Shown in pieces: positions 1-17,454 of a DNA stretch of 64,000 nt (its first letter is position 1; each line of letters starts with the position of its first letter). Below the pieces are notes generated by a model. The model was given only the letters and a program-made list of their open reading frames with translations. It ran no database searches and was not told the origin of the DNA. This DNA is from Auanema rhodensis (Eukaryota; Nematoda; Chromadorea; Rhabditida; Rhabditidae): NCBI GenBank assembly GCA_964057225.1, contig OZ059894.1, positions 14,394,131 to 14,458,130 of the forward strand, read 5' to 3'. A program made the position numbers and the translations under genes.

Positions 1-1438
1 GATAAAAGAAACAAAAAATAAATAAATTTTTCATGTTTCAAATTATATAACTATGTAAATTTGAATAAATTTATAATATTTTAAGTTCTCGTTTAATTAA
101 AATTTAATCGATGACAAGACTTATTGGTGGAAATTGTTGACAAGAAAAAAACAACAAAAACAACAAACATATGGCAAAGACTTCCCTACACATATTTAAG
201 AAGAATGCAAATGTTTGGTTAGAAATGGAGAATCTAATAATAATAATTAATAATAAAATGGAAAAAAATCTAGAAAAACGTTAGGTTGGCGAGAAAACAA
301 ACTCAAAAATACGACGAGATATTATAAAAGGAAGTTTATGGTCTTAAAACTTTGTACGATGAATGTGTGTGTGATCAACTTTTCAACTAGGTGATGTGGA
401 AAGCGACTGGTGATACTTTTTATGTGAAATGGAGGAAAAAAGTAAAAAGTCATTCGAAGAAGCCGATATCCCAATGACCGACTTTAATTAAAAGTAGATG
501 ACATGAGGCAATAGTTGAATTTGGTATAGCTCTCTTTGATAAAAAGAAAATTATGGTATACACACAAAGAGACAGATAGAAGAGAAGCGAAAAAAGGATC
601 AACGGCCATTCCTTGCAACATGTTCATCTCACTCGTCGTCAGAATTTGCTGTAAGAATGTTCGGCAGAAAACGAAAAGAAGTTTGAAGATCCTGAGCGAC
701 TAGGCAACTAGACGAATGTATGTGCAACTTCATCGCATCTTTTTTTGGAGCTCTTAGCTCACCAGAGACAATAACAACTCTAATGCTTTAGTTTTTACTA
801 AAGAGAAAGATAGAAAGAGTTAGATTTAGAAGAAAGAACAGCGCTTTCAAGAGTGAGAAACAAATGAGTTTGACGTTTTCATTGAGAAAATCGCGTAGTA
901 TAGTAAGTTTGTTATTTTATACATTCATATATCAAATATATATATTTTTTTTTAATAAAAAATAAAATAGGAATGATGATATAGTCTGATGGTTTAAGAT
1001 AATTTATAAAATCCTTTTGACAATATCATTAACTGCAAGTATTCATTATCAAATTAATTTTGAGTCTAAGCTGCAAGTTATATAATAATAGTCAAAACAT
1101 AAGCTTTATATTAGGTTGTCCAGCAACGGTAAGAAGTTAAAAATGCATGAAATAAAGTGAAAACAAGTTGAAGAAAACAATGAATTTTCTATGAAAATCT
1201 GATGAGACATAATGTTATTGAAATAAAAATATAATTCAAATTATAATCAATATGATAAGTTCATCAATAAAGGGAGGGAGGTAGAACAAGGGGTGGCATT
1301 TTGCAATGATGTTTCTTTACTATTTATCCTAGTTATAAGAAACATCGAATCAAAATGCTACTAATACGAATCATCGAAAGGCTGCTGCTCTCATTCAACT
1401 CTTTTTCTGACACAATTCTTATTGGACTCCATGCACAC

Positions 1439-1471
1439 GGAGAGAGAGAAAGAGAGAGAGAAAGAGAGAAA
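1439..1471. repeat. GA-rich microsatellite
   Basis: Imperfect (GA)n/(GAAA)n tract on the plus strand in a non-coding stretch. Confidence 0.8.
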
Positions 1472-3786
1472 AGTGGAGGAGATATATAAAGATTATATCT
1501 TTGAAATAGTTCAATGAATATTTTTAGGAAGTAATTTTGAATTATGAATAGAAAACAACAACAAAATAAGTGTATTACTTAAGTTTTTGTCCTGAAATTC
1601 TCAAATTATCTCTTGGTTTATGTGTTTATGCTTTCACTTTCTCTTCTCTTATTCTCGAGAAAATTCAGCATTTTCTTCATGTGAGGCTCGCTTAAGCTTC
1701 ACGTGCTATAGATACTAAGATGAACTTTTTCATTATTGAACTTTTTCTGCATCTCTGCTCATTGCTCTCCTAATTACACGATATCTCTTGACTTCTTAAA
1801 AACCTTTATAGCTAAAGATGTTGCAATTTTGCCTACTCTCTTTCTCTCACGATCATTTTTGCTATTCTTCTTCTGGCACATCCCGTCATTCATCCGGCAC
1901 ACATTCTGAAGCATAATAGTTTTACTAATTCTGAAAGAAGTGAAATTGGCTAGTCATGGATAATTAAAGGACAGAAGCCAGAAATATTTTGTCGTTTCTA
2001 CTTCTATCTGTGTTGCTTCTCATAGTGTTTTTGTTCTGACCTTATGAACGAATACAAGCTAGAGATCCTTCACGTACATATGAATATGAATATATGTGAA
2101 AAGTTTGTACACATGTATGTATGTGCTTATCCTATACACAGATGCAATAACTATGTAGTTCATTGAACTCAAAGCACAGCTATGTATTTCAAAGGCACAA
2201 ACTTTGCATCAAAAAAAACTGCAATTTTTTTTGCTGAAAATAGACTTTTCATTAGGAGGAATTTTATGACTTTATTTTTGTATTTTGTTTTATTTGTCTT
2301 AACCAACAATTGAAATATTGCAAAAAAAAAGTATTAAGAAAATTCTACAGTTAAATATATTGCTTTTCCAATTTAATGCTTATGTATATGCAATTTCATG
2401 AAATTTGAGAAAAAAAAATAGAGAAAACACTAAGAAGACTTTCAGATTGAAAGAAAATGAATGCAATCGTTCACTGTAATAAGTAAACAGCAAAATACAA
2501 ATCTGCAAGCACTGGTCCACGTAATTCTATTCACGGGAAGGATTATGCTAATTCTAATCAAAATATTATCACAATAGGCGAGAATCACTGAAATCTGTTG
2601 TAAATAAACCAAATATTACTTTTCTTTTTGTACAAAAAGAAGATAGACAAGATTTTTTTCATCATTTTTCTTAGGAAAAGAGAAAACATAATTATAGAAA
2701 CGGACATAAAATTTGAAATAAAAAAACAAATATTGAATGTCCTTGCAATATGGGTGTGAGCTGGAAAAATAAGTGATTTCGAAAGGAAAAAATAAAATTT
2801 TAAACAATGATCACGAATCAGTATGAATTCAGAAAATGAATAAAGCTTAGGAATATTTTTAATTAAAAGAAAAAAAAACTTCTGAATGAAATAGAGAGAT
2901 AAACAGAAGTATTGACAAGAAAAAATCGGAAAGAATGAAAAAACGTGAGCAAAAAAAGAATAAGTTAAAGGAGGTATTGCATCAGTAGAATTTAACTTAA
3001 CCTGAATGCAACAGCAACTGCTATTGAGAGAGCCCCAAGTGTGCGTATTGTATCATGACATGTGAAATTATAAGTAACTTTAGAAAATATAAAAAGAGGT
3101 TTTCCTAAAAAATGTGATTCTGAAAAGTAAAAAATATGAAATCAAACTAGTGAGTAGTGAAGTAAGTTCACAGCAAGACTATTTTTTCTTTGAATTAAAA
3201 TGAAAAAAAAAGAAAGAAGAAGAAGAAAAAGAAAGAATTTTTCAGGGTTTTTCTTGAGCTGCTCGGTCAACCGTTGTTTACGGCATGCTTCTCATAAACT
3301 AATTAAAACTTTCTATGTTGTAAGTTAAAATCTGGTCATTTTGAAATGTTTAGGTGTATAATTACAATTATAAATTTTTATATTTAAAATACAATAATCT
3401 AGATTAATATAATATTCCTATTCATAATATCAGAGCTAATATAACACAGAACACCTGAGATAATATAACTAAAAAAATCAGAATTTAATCTTGTTTTTAT
3501 CATAATTTTATACTTTTATCTGAAAAGCCAGCAAAAAATAATACGAGACATTCTTTTAATGAAAATGAAAAAAAACTCCATGGTTGAATTAGTAATTTTT
3601 TTTGCCTTGTTCAGCAATGCACAATACAAGGCAAAATAAAAGAAGAATAGTCCGGAATCTAACTAAAGAAGGATATTAAAAGTAAGATGTATTTGTAAAA
3701 ATTGTTGAGAAACATCTACTTATCCATAAAAATGATTTGCCAGATGCGGTTCAAATATACATAAGACATTTTTAAATTCATAAATC

Positions 3787-3805
3787 TCCCCCCCCCCTCT
3801 CCCCC
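3787..3805. repeat. Poly-C tract
   Basis: A run of ten or more C followed by CTCTCCCCC; the minus strand is correspondingly G-rich and could form a quadruplex-like structure. Confidence 0.7.
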
Positions 3806-5584
3806 TTTTCATAATATTTGTACAGATTGAACTTGACGCGTGTTATATCAATGTTTTGAAGATATGTAGTTAATTATTAATATTATAAGTATCTTTAAGT
3901 TTCATTCTATTTATCAGTTAAATTCTCTTCTCTCTTTTTTTATTTATTTCTTTTACTTTCTTTCTTTCATTCATTCTTCATATCTATACATTTATCTATC
4001 TCACATTTCTTCTTCTAATACTAAGTACTTAATGAAGATGGGTAATATTAGAGACACACGAGAGCTCTAGCCATTTGGCGTTAAAAATCTCTTTGCCATA
4101 TCTGATAAGAGAAAAGCAATGGAAAACAAATACTAAAGATACGGATGAGCAGATAAAAAGAAGAAAATCTTTGGAGGCTTTCCTTCATCTCTCCTTCTTC
4201 ATCTAAATTCACTTCCACTATTGATTGCACTTAAAGAAATATCTCTGATTATAAAAGCTAAATTATATAAAAGTTTAAGATGCGTAAAGAAATTCAAACT
4301 TAGCACAAAATGAGAGATAAAATTTGATCTGAAATAATCCTTCCTCTTTTTTTTAGTTTTTCCTCTAATTCTCTACATATCAACTTTCATCACGTCACTT
4401 CTTTCTCATATCTACTTTTGCCAAAAATTTCAATTAGATTGGATTAAGAGAAACTCTAAAATGACTATTCTGAACTATTACCAAAATGTCCTTTTCCTGC
4501 ATACATACAAAACTCATTTTATAAGAAGTTTTCAAAGATAAAGGGGTTAGAAAACCTAAATTTTTATGGCATCAGTCTTTTTTCTTGTGGTAAGATTGAA
4601 ATGTTCGTTCCATTCATTAAATTGTTTATATTCATTTTGCTTGACTAAGTGGAGTTTCGAGTAGAAAAAAATTGAATTCATTATGATACTTTTCATAATT
4701 AGTCTCTCTATACGTTTTTCATACAATTCATTGCTCACCATCAATATTTTAATTATACAATACGCATTATAGCCTTTACTCTATATTAAGCCGTTTGAAA
4801 TTATTCATTGTTAATGAACTGGTAATGAACAGTCTTAGCCATCACACTTCATTATATCTGATCAGTCAATCTCTGCCCCTAATTCAAGGTTAAATAGAGA
4901 CCAATTGAGTGTAGAGAGGTTAACATGAGGCCGAGAGAAAAAAAAGGTACAGGAAGAAATATACAGCGAGATAGAGAGACTGATGGGACAAGCGGTAGAT
5001 ATGCTTAGGTATAAACGAGTTGCCCCACAAACCCCACCTCTATCTACCATTCTCTTCACATTTGCTGACTCAAACCACGACTGACGCATTTTTGGTGCAT
5101 AATGGCGACTGTATCCTGCAGTACTGTTATGAAAAATAAGCTATTTTTGGCGTTCTTAATATTTTTGCATTTTAATATATGTTTTTAAGTTATTAACTGG
5201 TTAAGATTTATAAACTTTGATCAATATTACAACTTTCTTGCGAAATATTTACTAACTTTTTCCGTGTTTTATTTTTTCACATATAAATGTTCATTATTTT
5301 AACCTCATTCTATCACACATTTTCCTGTGAAAAATGTGTAAATTGAACATTACTCATCTAAACAGTTTGCCAAATTGTTCTCTCTTTCTCATTTATTTGT
5401 ACATCACTTACAAGTTTAGTTGTTTAATGATCATTGTTTATTTTTGTACGCTAAAAACGGAAATATTGCTATTTACATTCATACATAACTTAATATTCAC
5501 ATTCTTCATATTATCTTCCTATTTCCTTGATATTGATCTGTTTTTTTTAGATTTTGTTATGTACTTAAACTAGAATTTCTTGAA

Positions 5585-7836
<2,252 letters not shown>

Positions 7837-10121
7837 AGGAAATAAGTTCCTTCTGAGGTATAATTCTAATTTTAAATTGCTTTATATGTATTTTGCCTGA
7901 CTTTATGCTCTTTGCTCTAATTTAAGTGGCTGAAAGTGCCGTTTGTTCAATTTGAATGCCTCGTTTTACCTCATTTTATAATTAAGATAATTTATTTTTT
8001 ACCGGTGTTTAGACTTTTGTATATAATACTTCATCATGGCGTTTTAATACTTAGCATTTTGTTTCATACCAAAACGGGTTGCTCTTTACAGTTTTCATAA
8101 TATGATCGATTCTTTCTCTTTGATTATGATTTTTAAAATCATAAACTTACACATTTACCATAATGTCTATTCAACTTTTTATCTTCCGCCTTATTCTATT
8201 GTGATAATATCACATTGTCTCTTCGCTTGTGGCCTTAAAGTTTACTGTCTTGCCTTTAATAAAAGTACGAGGACATGTTGTGTTGGTTCTATCTCTAAAA
8301 TCTGCTTAAATAACAATACCAAAATATTTTCTAATTATTTTGGTGGAATTGTAAATTTCTTCCGTTAGGAAGTCTATTCTAACTAAAACCATGAATAAAA
8401 TTCGATGTTTCATTCATTGTATGAATTAGCCATGAACATGAACTTCATCTGCGATTCCCGTTAAACTTTCTGCTCATAAGTTCGATCGACAAGCCTTCTT
8501 CAAAGTCAATCAACAAAGTTATTTTAAATGTTTTCGAATGGAAATAGTAAAGTTTCGAAACTGTTTTAACATCTCGAACACCAAATTTGTTTTATCTGCT
8601 ACACATCGAAGAAATCAAACAGCGGCTATTTGAGAACTGAGATTATTTTTAATTTATAGTCAACCATAATCAAACAATATATTATATTCTAATATATATA
8701 TTATATAAAAATATCTGAAAAAATACAACTCTAAAAGCATTCCTCGCTCATTATACAAGCCCGTTTTTCATGAATCTCCTAGATACTATGTTGATGACAG
8801 CTGCTTCAACACCTGGGTGTTACTTTGAAAAAAAGGTATTTAAATACCTGAAAGAGAATTTTACAGTTTGAAACAGTTGAAACCTGGTATAGAGAAATAG
8901 TTTTAAGTAGGAAAAGACACTGAAAAGTAAAAAAAGCACTTGAATAGCAATTTTAGAGTCAAATCTTATTATGCTTCAATCGTAACCCATGAAGCAAAAT
9001 CGTGAAGTATTTTTCATAATTTAAAAAACTATAGAATTTGCTAGTATGTTCGTTTGACAATATTTTATGAAAAAATGTCATTGCTGAAAAAATATTTTCA
9101 TTCTACGTTCCAGTCGAATCAGGTGAGAAGTACCAAATGATTCGAGATACAACACTTAAACCATATAGAGCTTCAATTGCTTGAACGAGATCAGAAATCA
9201 AGTAAGCATAGTGGTAAAAACAAGAAAGGAAATAAACAAAAATGGAATTGTTTCTGCCATCTTAGCAGAGACTAACTGTTCTGTGCATTTTTAACTTCTT
9301 TATATGTATATGGACGTAAACAACAGTCATGGCTTACAATTATGATATCATACGCCAACGTCATGTAGCATCGGCAGCACGCATATGTATGTCGTCTATA
9401 TGTACAAGAGGCTTATAGACATCTGATCAGTTTTGGTCTTCTTCACTGAGTCTCCGTCACTCATTCTTTTACTCTTTCACTTCAACTTCTCACTATTTCT
9501 CATCTGCTGCTTTCGTACAGAATGCATTTCAAATTGAGTAAGCTTAGACACTTTACCGCCCATGGCTATTAGGATGACTAGGTTTTCAAAAGGTTTTGTG
9601 TTGTCTTTACTCCAGATATTTATATATAGTTTTTCATGCTGTTCCAGTATTTTACTTCATTTTATGATGTATTTGAACTTTAAAAACTGTTTTCAAGTAA
9701 GCTTTCAAATCATACTGTAGATTTAAACACAATACCGGAAGTTAATAAACTGCTCTGTACTTTGCCACGCTAAAAAATAATATTTTAACCTTCAGTTTAT
9801 AAAATAATTTGATTCATCATTAGCACATTACATACGTTTAACGTCAATTTAAATAATTTCAATTTTTGGTGCATATATATGGAATTGTTTCTTAACTTAT
9901 ATTCACTATATAATGAATTATTATGGAAAACATTTACCATAAATAAAACTATTATTAACATAATATATGTATTTATTACTTTGCAGACCACCTATAGTTA
10001 ATCGACATTCGATTAATAATTTCTTTCTATTAAATAATTGAATTTGACATTCTGCGAAAAGCTAATTCTGTCTTCGTTTTCTAATATCTATATCATATAT
10101 ATGTAAGTTAGATAAATATAT

Positions 10122-10145
10122 AGATCTATCTATCTATCTATCTAT
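10122..10145. repeat. TATC tetranucleotide repeat
   Basis: Tandem CTAT/TATC units in non-coding DNA. Confidence 0.8.
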
Positions 10146-10560
10146 ATGTATTTATCTTTTTAATGTCCATTAACCAAATGCTAACGCTCTTGTCATATAA
10201 CATGTGAAATGGCAATTTAATCATTTTTGCATTCTCCCTCCTACAATATTCCGTCTTCCTTCCTTTTTAACAATAATAAATTTTCCTTTGTATCATTTTG
10301 AACGAACTTCTTTCATTTTTTTTCACAAAAATCGACAATATGTATACATATATGTGACGTAGTACAAGAAGATGTGGGATGTAAGCTAAGATAGATATGC
10401 AAAGAAACATCTAAAAAGAAGTAAATGGACATTTTTGGGGTAGAAAAAACATTCATACTAAACAGCTGGCATTTCGTATTCTTAACTTTTTACCAATTCT
10501 TTTTCAATATATTCTTTTAATTACATCAGCGACCTGTCCACTCAGTCGGGCATCTTCATC

Positions 10561-10621
10561 CCTCTCTCCCCCTCTTTCTCTCTTTCTCTCTCTCTCTCTC
10601 TATTTTTCTTTCTCTCTTTCT
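10561..10621. repeat. CT-rich microsatellite
   Basis: Interrupted (CT)n with TTTCTC units. Confidence 0.8.
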
Positions 10622-11224
10622 GATATACATCAGTACTTTTAACTTAGAAGAATTTGTACCATGCTACTACTATATGCATCTCTAGGCATCTAAATATTGC
10701 CATTTGTTCTCTAACAATTCGTTTGAATTGAGTTGAATAGAAGAAAAAATAAATAAAATCGTCTATTATTGTTATAGTTAATACAAACTCAAAATAATAG
10801 TATAGTTGTATATATTTTCATGTAAATCTATATATTTAGATGTTTAAATATATTTTCAATCTTAACATATAATATATGAATTCATTTTACTTATTGTCAC
10901 TATTTTAAAGAAGGAAACGTATAGAATTAATAAAGCAGAAGCTTGTCAATCTTGATAATAGTCTTGTTTGGTTGTGTATTTCTGTTCCATAATGAAAAAT
11001 ATTCAAAATAGGCTCAAGAAAACGTTTTCAGGCTTCAAACTAAGAAAATATATTTGTCCTATCGTTTATCTAAAGCATTCTGTTTTCTTATATTTCATAA
11101 GTAACAAACCGTGCTCTTTAGTACTCTAAAGACCACAAGTAAATGGATGTCACCTTATTCACCAGAACATCTCTCTTCCTCTCCATCGCAATTTCCCTTC
11201 CACTCTCCCTCTCGTTTTCCCTCT

Positions 11225-11324
<100 letters not shown>

Positions 11325-11543
11325 CTCTTTTCGTTCTTTTTATATACTCCTCTTTGTTGCTTTCTGTTAGGATCAATGTGTTTATCCATATATGACATTT
11401 ACATTCATATATATGATATACAGACTTTGAACTTATTTGGCAAGAATTATCACAGAAATGTTCCTTTTGTTGCAGACAAGAGTTCATGCATGTTTACAAG
11501 ATCGTTTTCTATATCTTTTGATTATCTTCTAGGTTTTCTGAAG

Positions 11544-11557
11544 TCTCTCTCTCTCTT

Positions 11558-11600
<43 letters not shown>
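11544..11600. repeat. CT-rich microsatellite
   Basis: Interrupted (CT)n tract about 230 bases after the long CT repeat. Confidence 0.9.
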
Positions 11601-11602
<2 letters not shown>

Positions 11603-13253
11603 TCTTCTCTCCTTCTCTCTATATCTATAGCTGTCACGTCTGAATTCAAGTACTTCTAAGTTCTATCTATATAAGAATTTTTATTTTTTTCATTATTCAG
11701 AGCGTTCCATCTTATTCCATTTCTGCTTATAAAACCAAAACTTTTCGCTTGTGAACTTGAATTTCTATGTACGCAGTCTAACTTCCGTTTTGCATAATAT
11801 ATTATATCGTTTTTTGTTTATAACAAAAAAAAGAGAAATAGTTAATGATTATACAAACTATTTGACATCTCACTCATCAAAATATGTATATTTCTGTGTT
11901 TTTTTGTCCGAAAAATTTTTTTTTGCTGTTTTAACTAATTCTCTTCAACATGAAACATATTCACATGCTTCATCTGTCATATAAATGCAAGTTGAATGAG
12001 AAAGTGAATTGAATAACGTTGGAAACCTGATAGTTATAAGGTTCTTGAAGTCATACGTGGTCTTATCACTTTACAATTCTGCCTCATTTTTTGCAATAAT
12101 CAGCTGATAATTATATAAAATGTTTCATTACATTTCAAAAACTATTTCAAAAGTAATCTAAGGAAAACGATATTAACGTCAACTAGTTGAGTCTCTCATG
12201 TCACTTAAGTCATCAGTTAGAGGAGCTAAACAGAGACTCACAGAGGACAAGTTGTTCGCCAACTTTAATCACTGTGATCAGTAAATGATGTCATTCTTGG
12301 CAGCTTTCAACTATTTTCATTCTTTGTAATCAAATTGATAAATTTTTTTTTGCTTACCGATTTCTTTTCTATCCTCTTTCATTTTTATATAATTTAATCT
12401 TGTGAACGGTTGTTCCGTATCCTATTTGAGTGTTTCATACTCATGCTACTCCACATTCAACTGATGTTCTTATTATTTCTGATAGAAATGTTTGGTGCAA
12501 ATGCCTAAAATGAATGACTCGTTGCATAATCTGTTCAGGAAGTTAACTATGTTACCAATAGTTCTAGTACTATTCAGATTTCCAAATATATACATGGTGA
12601 GTGCTTAATAAGGATGATCGTCATTGCATCTATTTTCCGGTGGTGGATGTAACAAATCGTGGAGAAATGACGACACATTTAATTACATTCAGCGTCATTC
12701 TTTACCTTTTGCTTGACATGAAGAAAACAAATTTTGAAGACGAAGAAGAAGATAATAATTTTGGTTATCAGATTATACTGAAAAGAATTGAAGAAAAATA
12801 CTTCAGAAGTATTATTTTTGTTCAAAAGCAAGTTATTTCATCTAAAAAAATGGAACATTGGGGTTGCAATAATAACTTGAGTAGGCACACCTTCATCTTA
12901 GACTTCTGAGAAGTCTTCAAATCCTATTTGCCATGCACCTATTATTTGGTTGGGTACGGTAGTAGCTGAACGGCTATAGATAGAGAGTTATAGAAGAGGG
13001 ACAGAATAGACATTTTAATAAAGATTATACGAGAGAATAGAGCAATGAAAGAGTGTTGCATTCTATAAACTTGCTAATCTGGTCTCCTGGTGCATAACGT
13101 CATCTGTTAGGAAGTATAAAGCGTGTAAGAGGAGAATTATAACTGCGAAATTTATCTAAAGAATTCAATAGGTTAACTTCTCCAATGTTGATGTCTGTAA
13201 CCACGTGATAATTCTTGATGGGGAGAGAGTTGCAGAGCATGAGAAAGGGAAAA

Positions 13254-13271
13254 AGGGGAGGGGGGGGGGGC
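13254..13271. repeat. Poly-G tract
   Basis: AGGGG followed by A and about ten G in a row; a candidate quadruplex on the plus strand. Confidence 0.75.
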
Positions 13272-13611
13272 TAGGAGCAGAAGAGAGAGGAAGATAGACA
13301 TACGATGCAATTATTAGATGAAGGAGTAATGCTGAAGAAGACAAGGTCGTCACCACCCACGTCATCTAAAAGCTCTTTCTCTTCCTTCTTATTCCTATCT
13401 CTATTATTGACCTCCTGATAGCTATTTGACTCATACTTTTCCTCCTACACTCTCTTACGCCCGTTTTTCATCTTGAATATCTCCTCCCCCTTTTTGATCG
13501 TCGTCTTCCAGCATAACTACCATATTGTGTGGTTTGTCTTTATAAGTTTGCAATCAACCTTACTTCCTTCTACCAAACTTTTCGAGACTAAGTTTATGGT
13601 CGTGCTGCCGT

Positions 13612-13659
13612 TGATGATGATGATGATGATTATGGTGGTGGTGGTGGCGGTGGTGATGA
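13612..13659. repeat. GAT/GGT trinucleotide repeat
   Basis: Tandem GAT units run into GGT units. No credible gene surrounds it. Confidence 0.85.
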
Positions 13660-14520
13660 CAATCTACTTCCATGCTCATGTCATCAAAAGTTTTTCAAGC
13701 GAAAACCTTACCTTAAGGGCTCTTCCGTTTAAACAATCATTGTCTCTTTCCACGTAGATACGTTGAAAGCCTATTTGGCGCTCTGCTTATTCGTCATATT
13801 TCATTGTTATTTTCTCTTATTTATTATTATTTTCAATCAAAAGAGAAAAAAAAATAAGCTTCATATGCTCCTCTAAAATAATTTTAAAAATATGATTTCT
13901 ATGCTACAATGTTTCGTCATTCGTCTGTTGCTTATGTTATCTCCGTTCTCAGATGACTGATTCTTGAAAAGCAAATTTTATTCTCAATGAAGTATATTGT
14001 TTATATAAATAGTTTATATGCTATATATAGATATAGTATACGTATATCGGCTACCTGTTACTCTCAATCTGACTCTTTTTAACATTTGTTCTGTTCTTTG
14101 GCCCACAAAATACAAATTTGAATGCATTTTCAAATATTTCCAATTCATATGTTAAGAAAGTTGATTTATGCACTCTCGTAGGGCAAATCAAATATTCCTG
14201 CAAGACATAATAGAAATGGATATGTATGTCTAGCATGCTTTCTCTTATTTTCCCGCCTTAATTTTATTAAAAAGATTGAATTTTTAATATTTAGAATGAA
14301 TTTTGACAGCTCTTATGATTCATTTACGTTTTCTCCGATCAAACTATTTCATCTTAAAATGCTTTGTTACCATTTCTCTTACCTATTCGTTCAATTTTTA
14401 ATTTTTCGAATTTTTGTTTGAAGTTGTAACTCTTCTTCATCTTTGGGTTCTCATTCATTTTTCATCTATGTATATTCTTCTGAAACATTATTTCATTTAG
14501 GTTTACATGTATCAAGAATG

Positions 14521-14577
14521 ACGACGATGATGATGATGATGATGATGAGGATGATGATGATGAAGCTGATGATGATT
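14521..14577. repeat. GAT trinucleotide repeat
   Basis: Imperfect GAT repeat of about 19 units with GAG and GAA/GCT interruptions. Confidence 0.85.
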
Positions 14578-14924
14578 AACCAACATGCACATCATCTCTT
14601 CTCGACAAATTTCAAAGAAAACTAAAAAAATTAGTAATTTCATTTGGCCTAAAAAGGTTTATTGCCAGAGAAATTTCATTATTTTCAATTTTATTTCGTT
14701 TTCTATCAATGTTGATTCAAATGGTGATTGTTATCCGGAACAACTTATAGCGTCATTTGTGTTTCGCTCAATATCATCAGGTCAACCAAAAAATTGTCCT
14801 AATGACGATCATAAAATCATTTAATTTGCGTTACATGTTAGGGCTCCTGAAATAAAACCTAAAATTTGCTCAAATTTGTAGTCTTATAAAGCTTCAAAAC
14901 CTATATCCGTTTCTCTTTCTTCAG

Positions 14925-15081
14925 TTCTGTGACAGCCTTGAGCGTCATTCTGATCTCTCGATTAAAGTTGAAAATCTCCTAGTCAGTCGTCAGACATATG
15001 AAGATTGTTGCTGTGTCCAGCTGAACGATGAATCGGCAAGCATTAGCTTATTCAGAGAGCAATACAAAGATTCGATAATTG
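14925..15081 (+). other. Isolated exon-like block in the desert
   Basis: A good acceptor (TTTCTCTTTCTTCAG) is followed by 52 open codons of higher GC content and mixed residues, then a donor G|GTATGG. The translation begins FCDSLERHSDLSIKVENLL and is not low complexity. I found no partner exon in compatible frame nearby and do not recognise it. It could be one exon of a gene with long introns, a fragment, or chance. Confidence 0.25.
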
Positions 15082-17347
15082 GTATGGAAGCCTTTTATGA
15101 ATTTTTTTTGTGTTATTTCTATGAGAAACAAAAAATTTCGTAGTGTCGCTAATTTAACTTTTATATCTCAATGTATGAAAGTATTATTTTTCTACCAAAA
15201 AAAAAAACAGATGATCAACAACTAGATTCGATGTATCTAGCTATGCAAATGGTTTCTCACATCATTTTTCCTTCTATCTTTCGTTTTTTTTCATTACAAT
15301 GTTTTATAGAGCAATGAAACATGTGCAATTTTAATTCTGTCACCTTTTTTCCAGCCGATTAAAATTACTCAAATTAAATCGTTTGGCCTAATTTTTAAAT
15401 TTTTTATTTTGGACTCAGTTCTTGCCTTATTTTCCAAATAAATTTTTGTTTTAAAATTTTCTTTGTGATTGAAAATAAAAAAATAAAATTCTCTGCCTCT
15501 CATTCTCACTTCATTTTTCCTTCATCTTCTTCTTCGCCTTCTTGTTTCTCTCTCTCTCTCCCTATCTGTCTATCTTTATCTCTTTCTAGTTCTTCTTATT
15601 TCTTTTCATCTTCGTTTGAGCCTCATTTTACTCCTCTCGTCATACAATTGAAGCTGCAAGGCGGTTTGTTTTCTTCTTATTCATATAATGTTCTTCTGTT
15701 TCTACTTCTCTTTTCTCTCTATTTGTAATATATTTCTTGTCCTTATCCATCTATCCTTGAGTATTTTTCTTTTATGTTTTTCTCATTCTTTTCAACCAAT
15801 AATGTATTTGAGAAAATGGTGTACCGGTATTAGGCTTCATCCCATTTAAGGTGTGTCATCCGAGCTTTTGGTGGAAATGTCTTTATCTACATACATCTAA
15901 CAATTTAAGCTATTTCTCGCATGAAATCTGGCCATAGCTTCAATTCCTCTTTATCTCCTTCATGTTATTTCACGAACTAATCTTTTCTCATTGAAAAGTC
16001 AAAAAAAAGTTTCCATCTCCGGATCTTTGTTCAATTAGGCTCTTAGAGATGGTCTGCAAACTCTACAAGCGGATGATTTCTAAGAAGCTTGGAGCAAATG
16101 ATTAAATAGGAGTGTTGAATAACTAAGTAACGCTTGAATCGTTTACTATTCGTAATCAAAATAGAACGAAGAAGAATACGAAGCGTGCCGATGTCTCTCC
16201 ATTCCTGCTTCGTCTGAACTCATAAAATATTCATTTCGAACAATTTTCTTTAATTATCTCGCTAAATCCAATGTTTGACATCAATTTACTGTCGTTTTCC
16301 GTAGAGCTCCAGTAATAGTGAGGAAGAAAATCTAGAATTTAAGACATTGAAACTTACGTCACTTCCAATATCAGAGCAACTACTAGTTGTCATGTCCTTT
16401 TCTTAAAGCCGCTCACGTCTGTGCCATCTTTTCAATTTTTTTCATCTTTCTTGTCATTTCTAATATCTCTGTAATCGTTTTGTATCTTTGTTTGTCAGTT
16501 TCTTCTGTTACTACTACTTACTGCTTGACTGAGGACCACCCACTCTTCGAACTTTTCCTCATAAATGTGTCTTTCCTCCATCGTTCCACTTGGCTGCATT
16601 GCATATTGCACGGTCAGCCACAAGCTATTTTCAATAAGCTATAGTAACACTATACTAATTTAGTTTCTAATCTTACGTTTCATCAAACATTTATTTTATG
16701 TCTACCATAATTCATTGTTGACGGTTTGAGATACGTGCAAATTCACGTGAAATTGCCTTGATGATACTCGAAGATTTCATTTTCTTTTAGATGATCGTGA
16801 CGAACGGTTGCATTTTTATTTCATATTTTCTTCTTTTTTTTTCTCTCACATTCTTTTTTATTTATTTTTGTTTCTCATTCTCATTTGTATCTCCTTATCC
16901 CTTTTCCATGCTCTCCTGTCTTGCTCTTTTCTTTTTACTCTAGAATTGAATATATTACCAATCAAATTCAAAAGCTTTATTAAGTCGTAACTTGACTTGA
17001 TTTCATTGAGTATATGCATGTGTACGAATGAGGACTGCTGTCACATTTCGTTTCATTGTCACCAATAGAAAATCTATCGAGATTTAGTTGTTCCAATTAT
17101 AATCAATCAAATTTTATTTTTCCAAAAAAAAAAAAAATTTCATTGAAAGAAACTGTTTATATTGAGCTTGTATCCTTATTTTGGTATAGATATAATATGC
17201 ATATGTATAACTATAGATTTGAGAAAAATCTATAGATACATGTACTGATTTGGTTAATATGCATTTGTCATGTCAAACATCATCAGATTCTGATATTAGA
17301 CACAAAAATATTTTTTATTAACAAATAAATAAACTCAATATTTCCAG

Positions 17348-17454
17348 TTATATCTATATATCTATATCTATATCTATATATATAGTTATATAACTATATA
17401 TATTTATACATACATATATGCATTTATGTATATATATATATATATATATATATG
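17348..17454. repeat. TATC/TA microsatellite
   Basis: TATATCTATATC units followed by a (TA)n run. Confidence 0.85.

Larger units (their letters stand above)
1..5584. other. Intergenic, no convincing gene
   Basis: I see no exon chain here on either strand. The stretch is AT-rich with poly-A/T runs, a GA-repeat tract near 1439-1471 and a C-rich tract near 3787-3805. Short open frames on the minus strand (for example around 4862-5089) are low complexity and lack splice partners or recognisable motifs. The end of the stretch is the 5' flank of the PAK kinase; an acceptor-like tract about 10 bases before its ATG may be a trans-splice site. Confidence 0.5.

Noticed and set aside
2616-2807. 63-codon minus-strand frame
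   Set aside because: Phe/Tyr/Lys-rich, AT-driven composition; no motif and no neighbouring exons.
4862-5089. 75-codon minus-strand frame in slightly GC-richer sequence
   Set aside because: Ser/Leu-rich, no splice signals or recognisable domain; more likely flanking DNA.
12601-12909. 102-codon plus-strand frame with an acidic run
   Set aside because: No acceptor or donor partners and no family resemblance; I could not support it as a gene.
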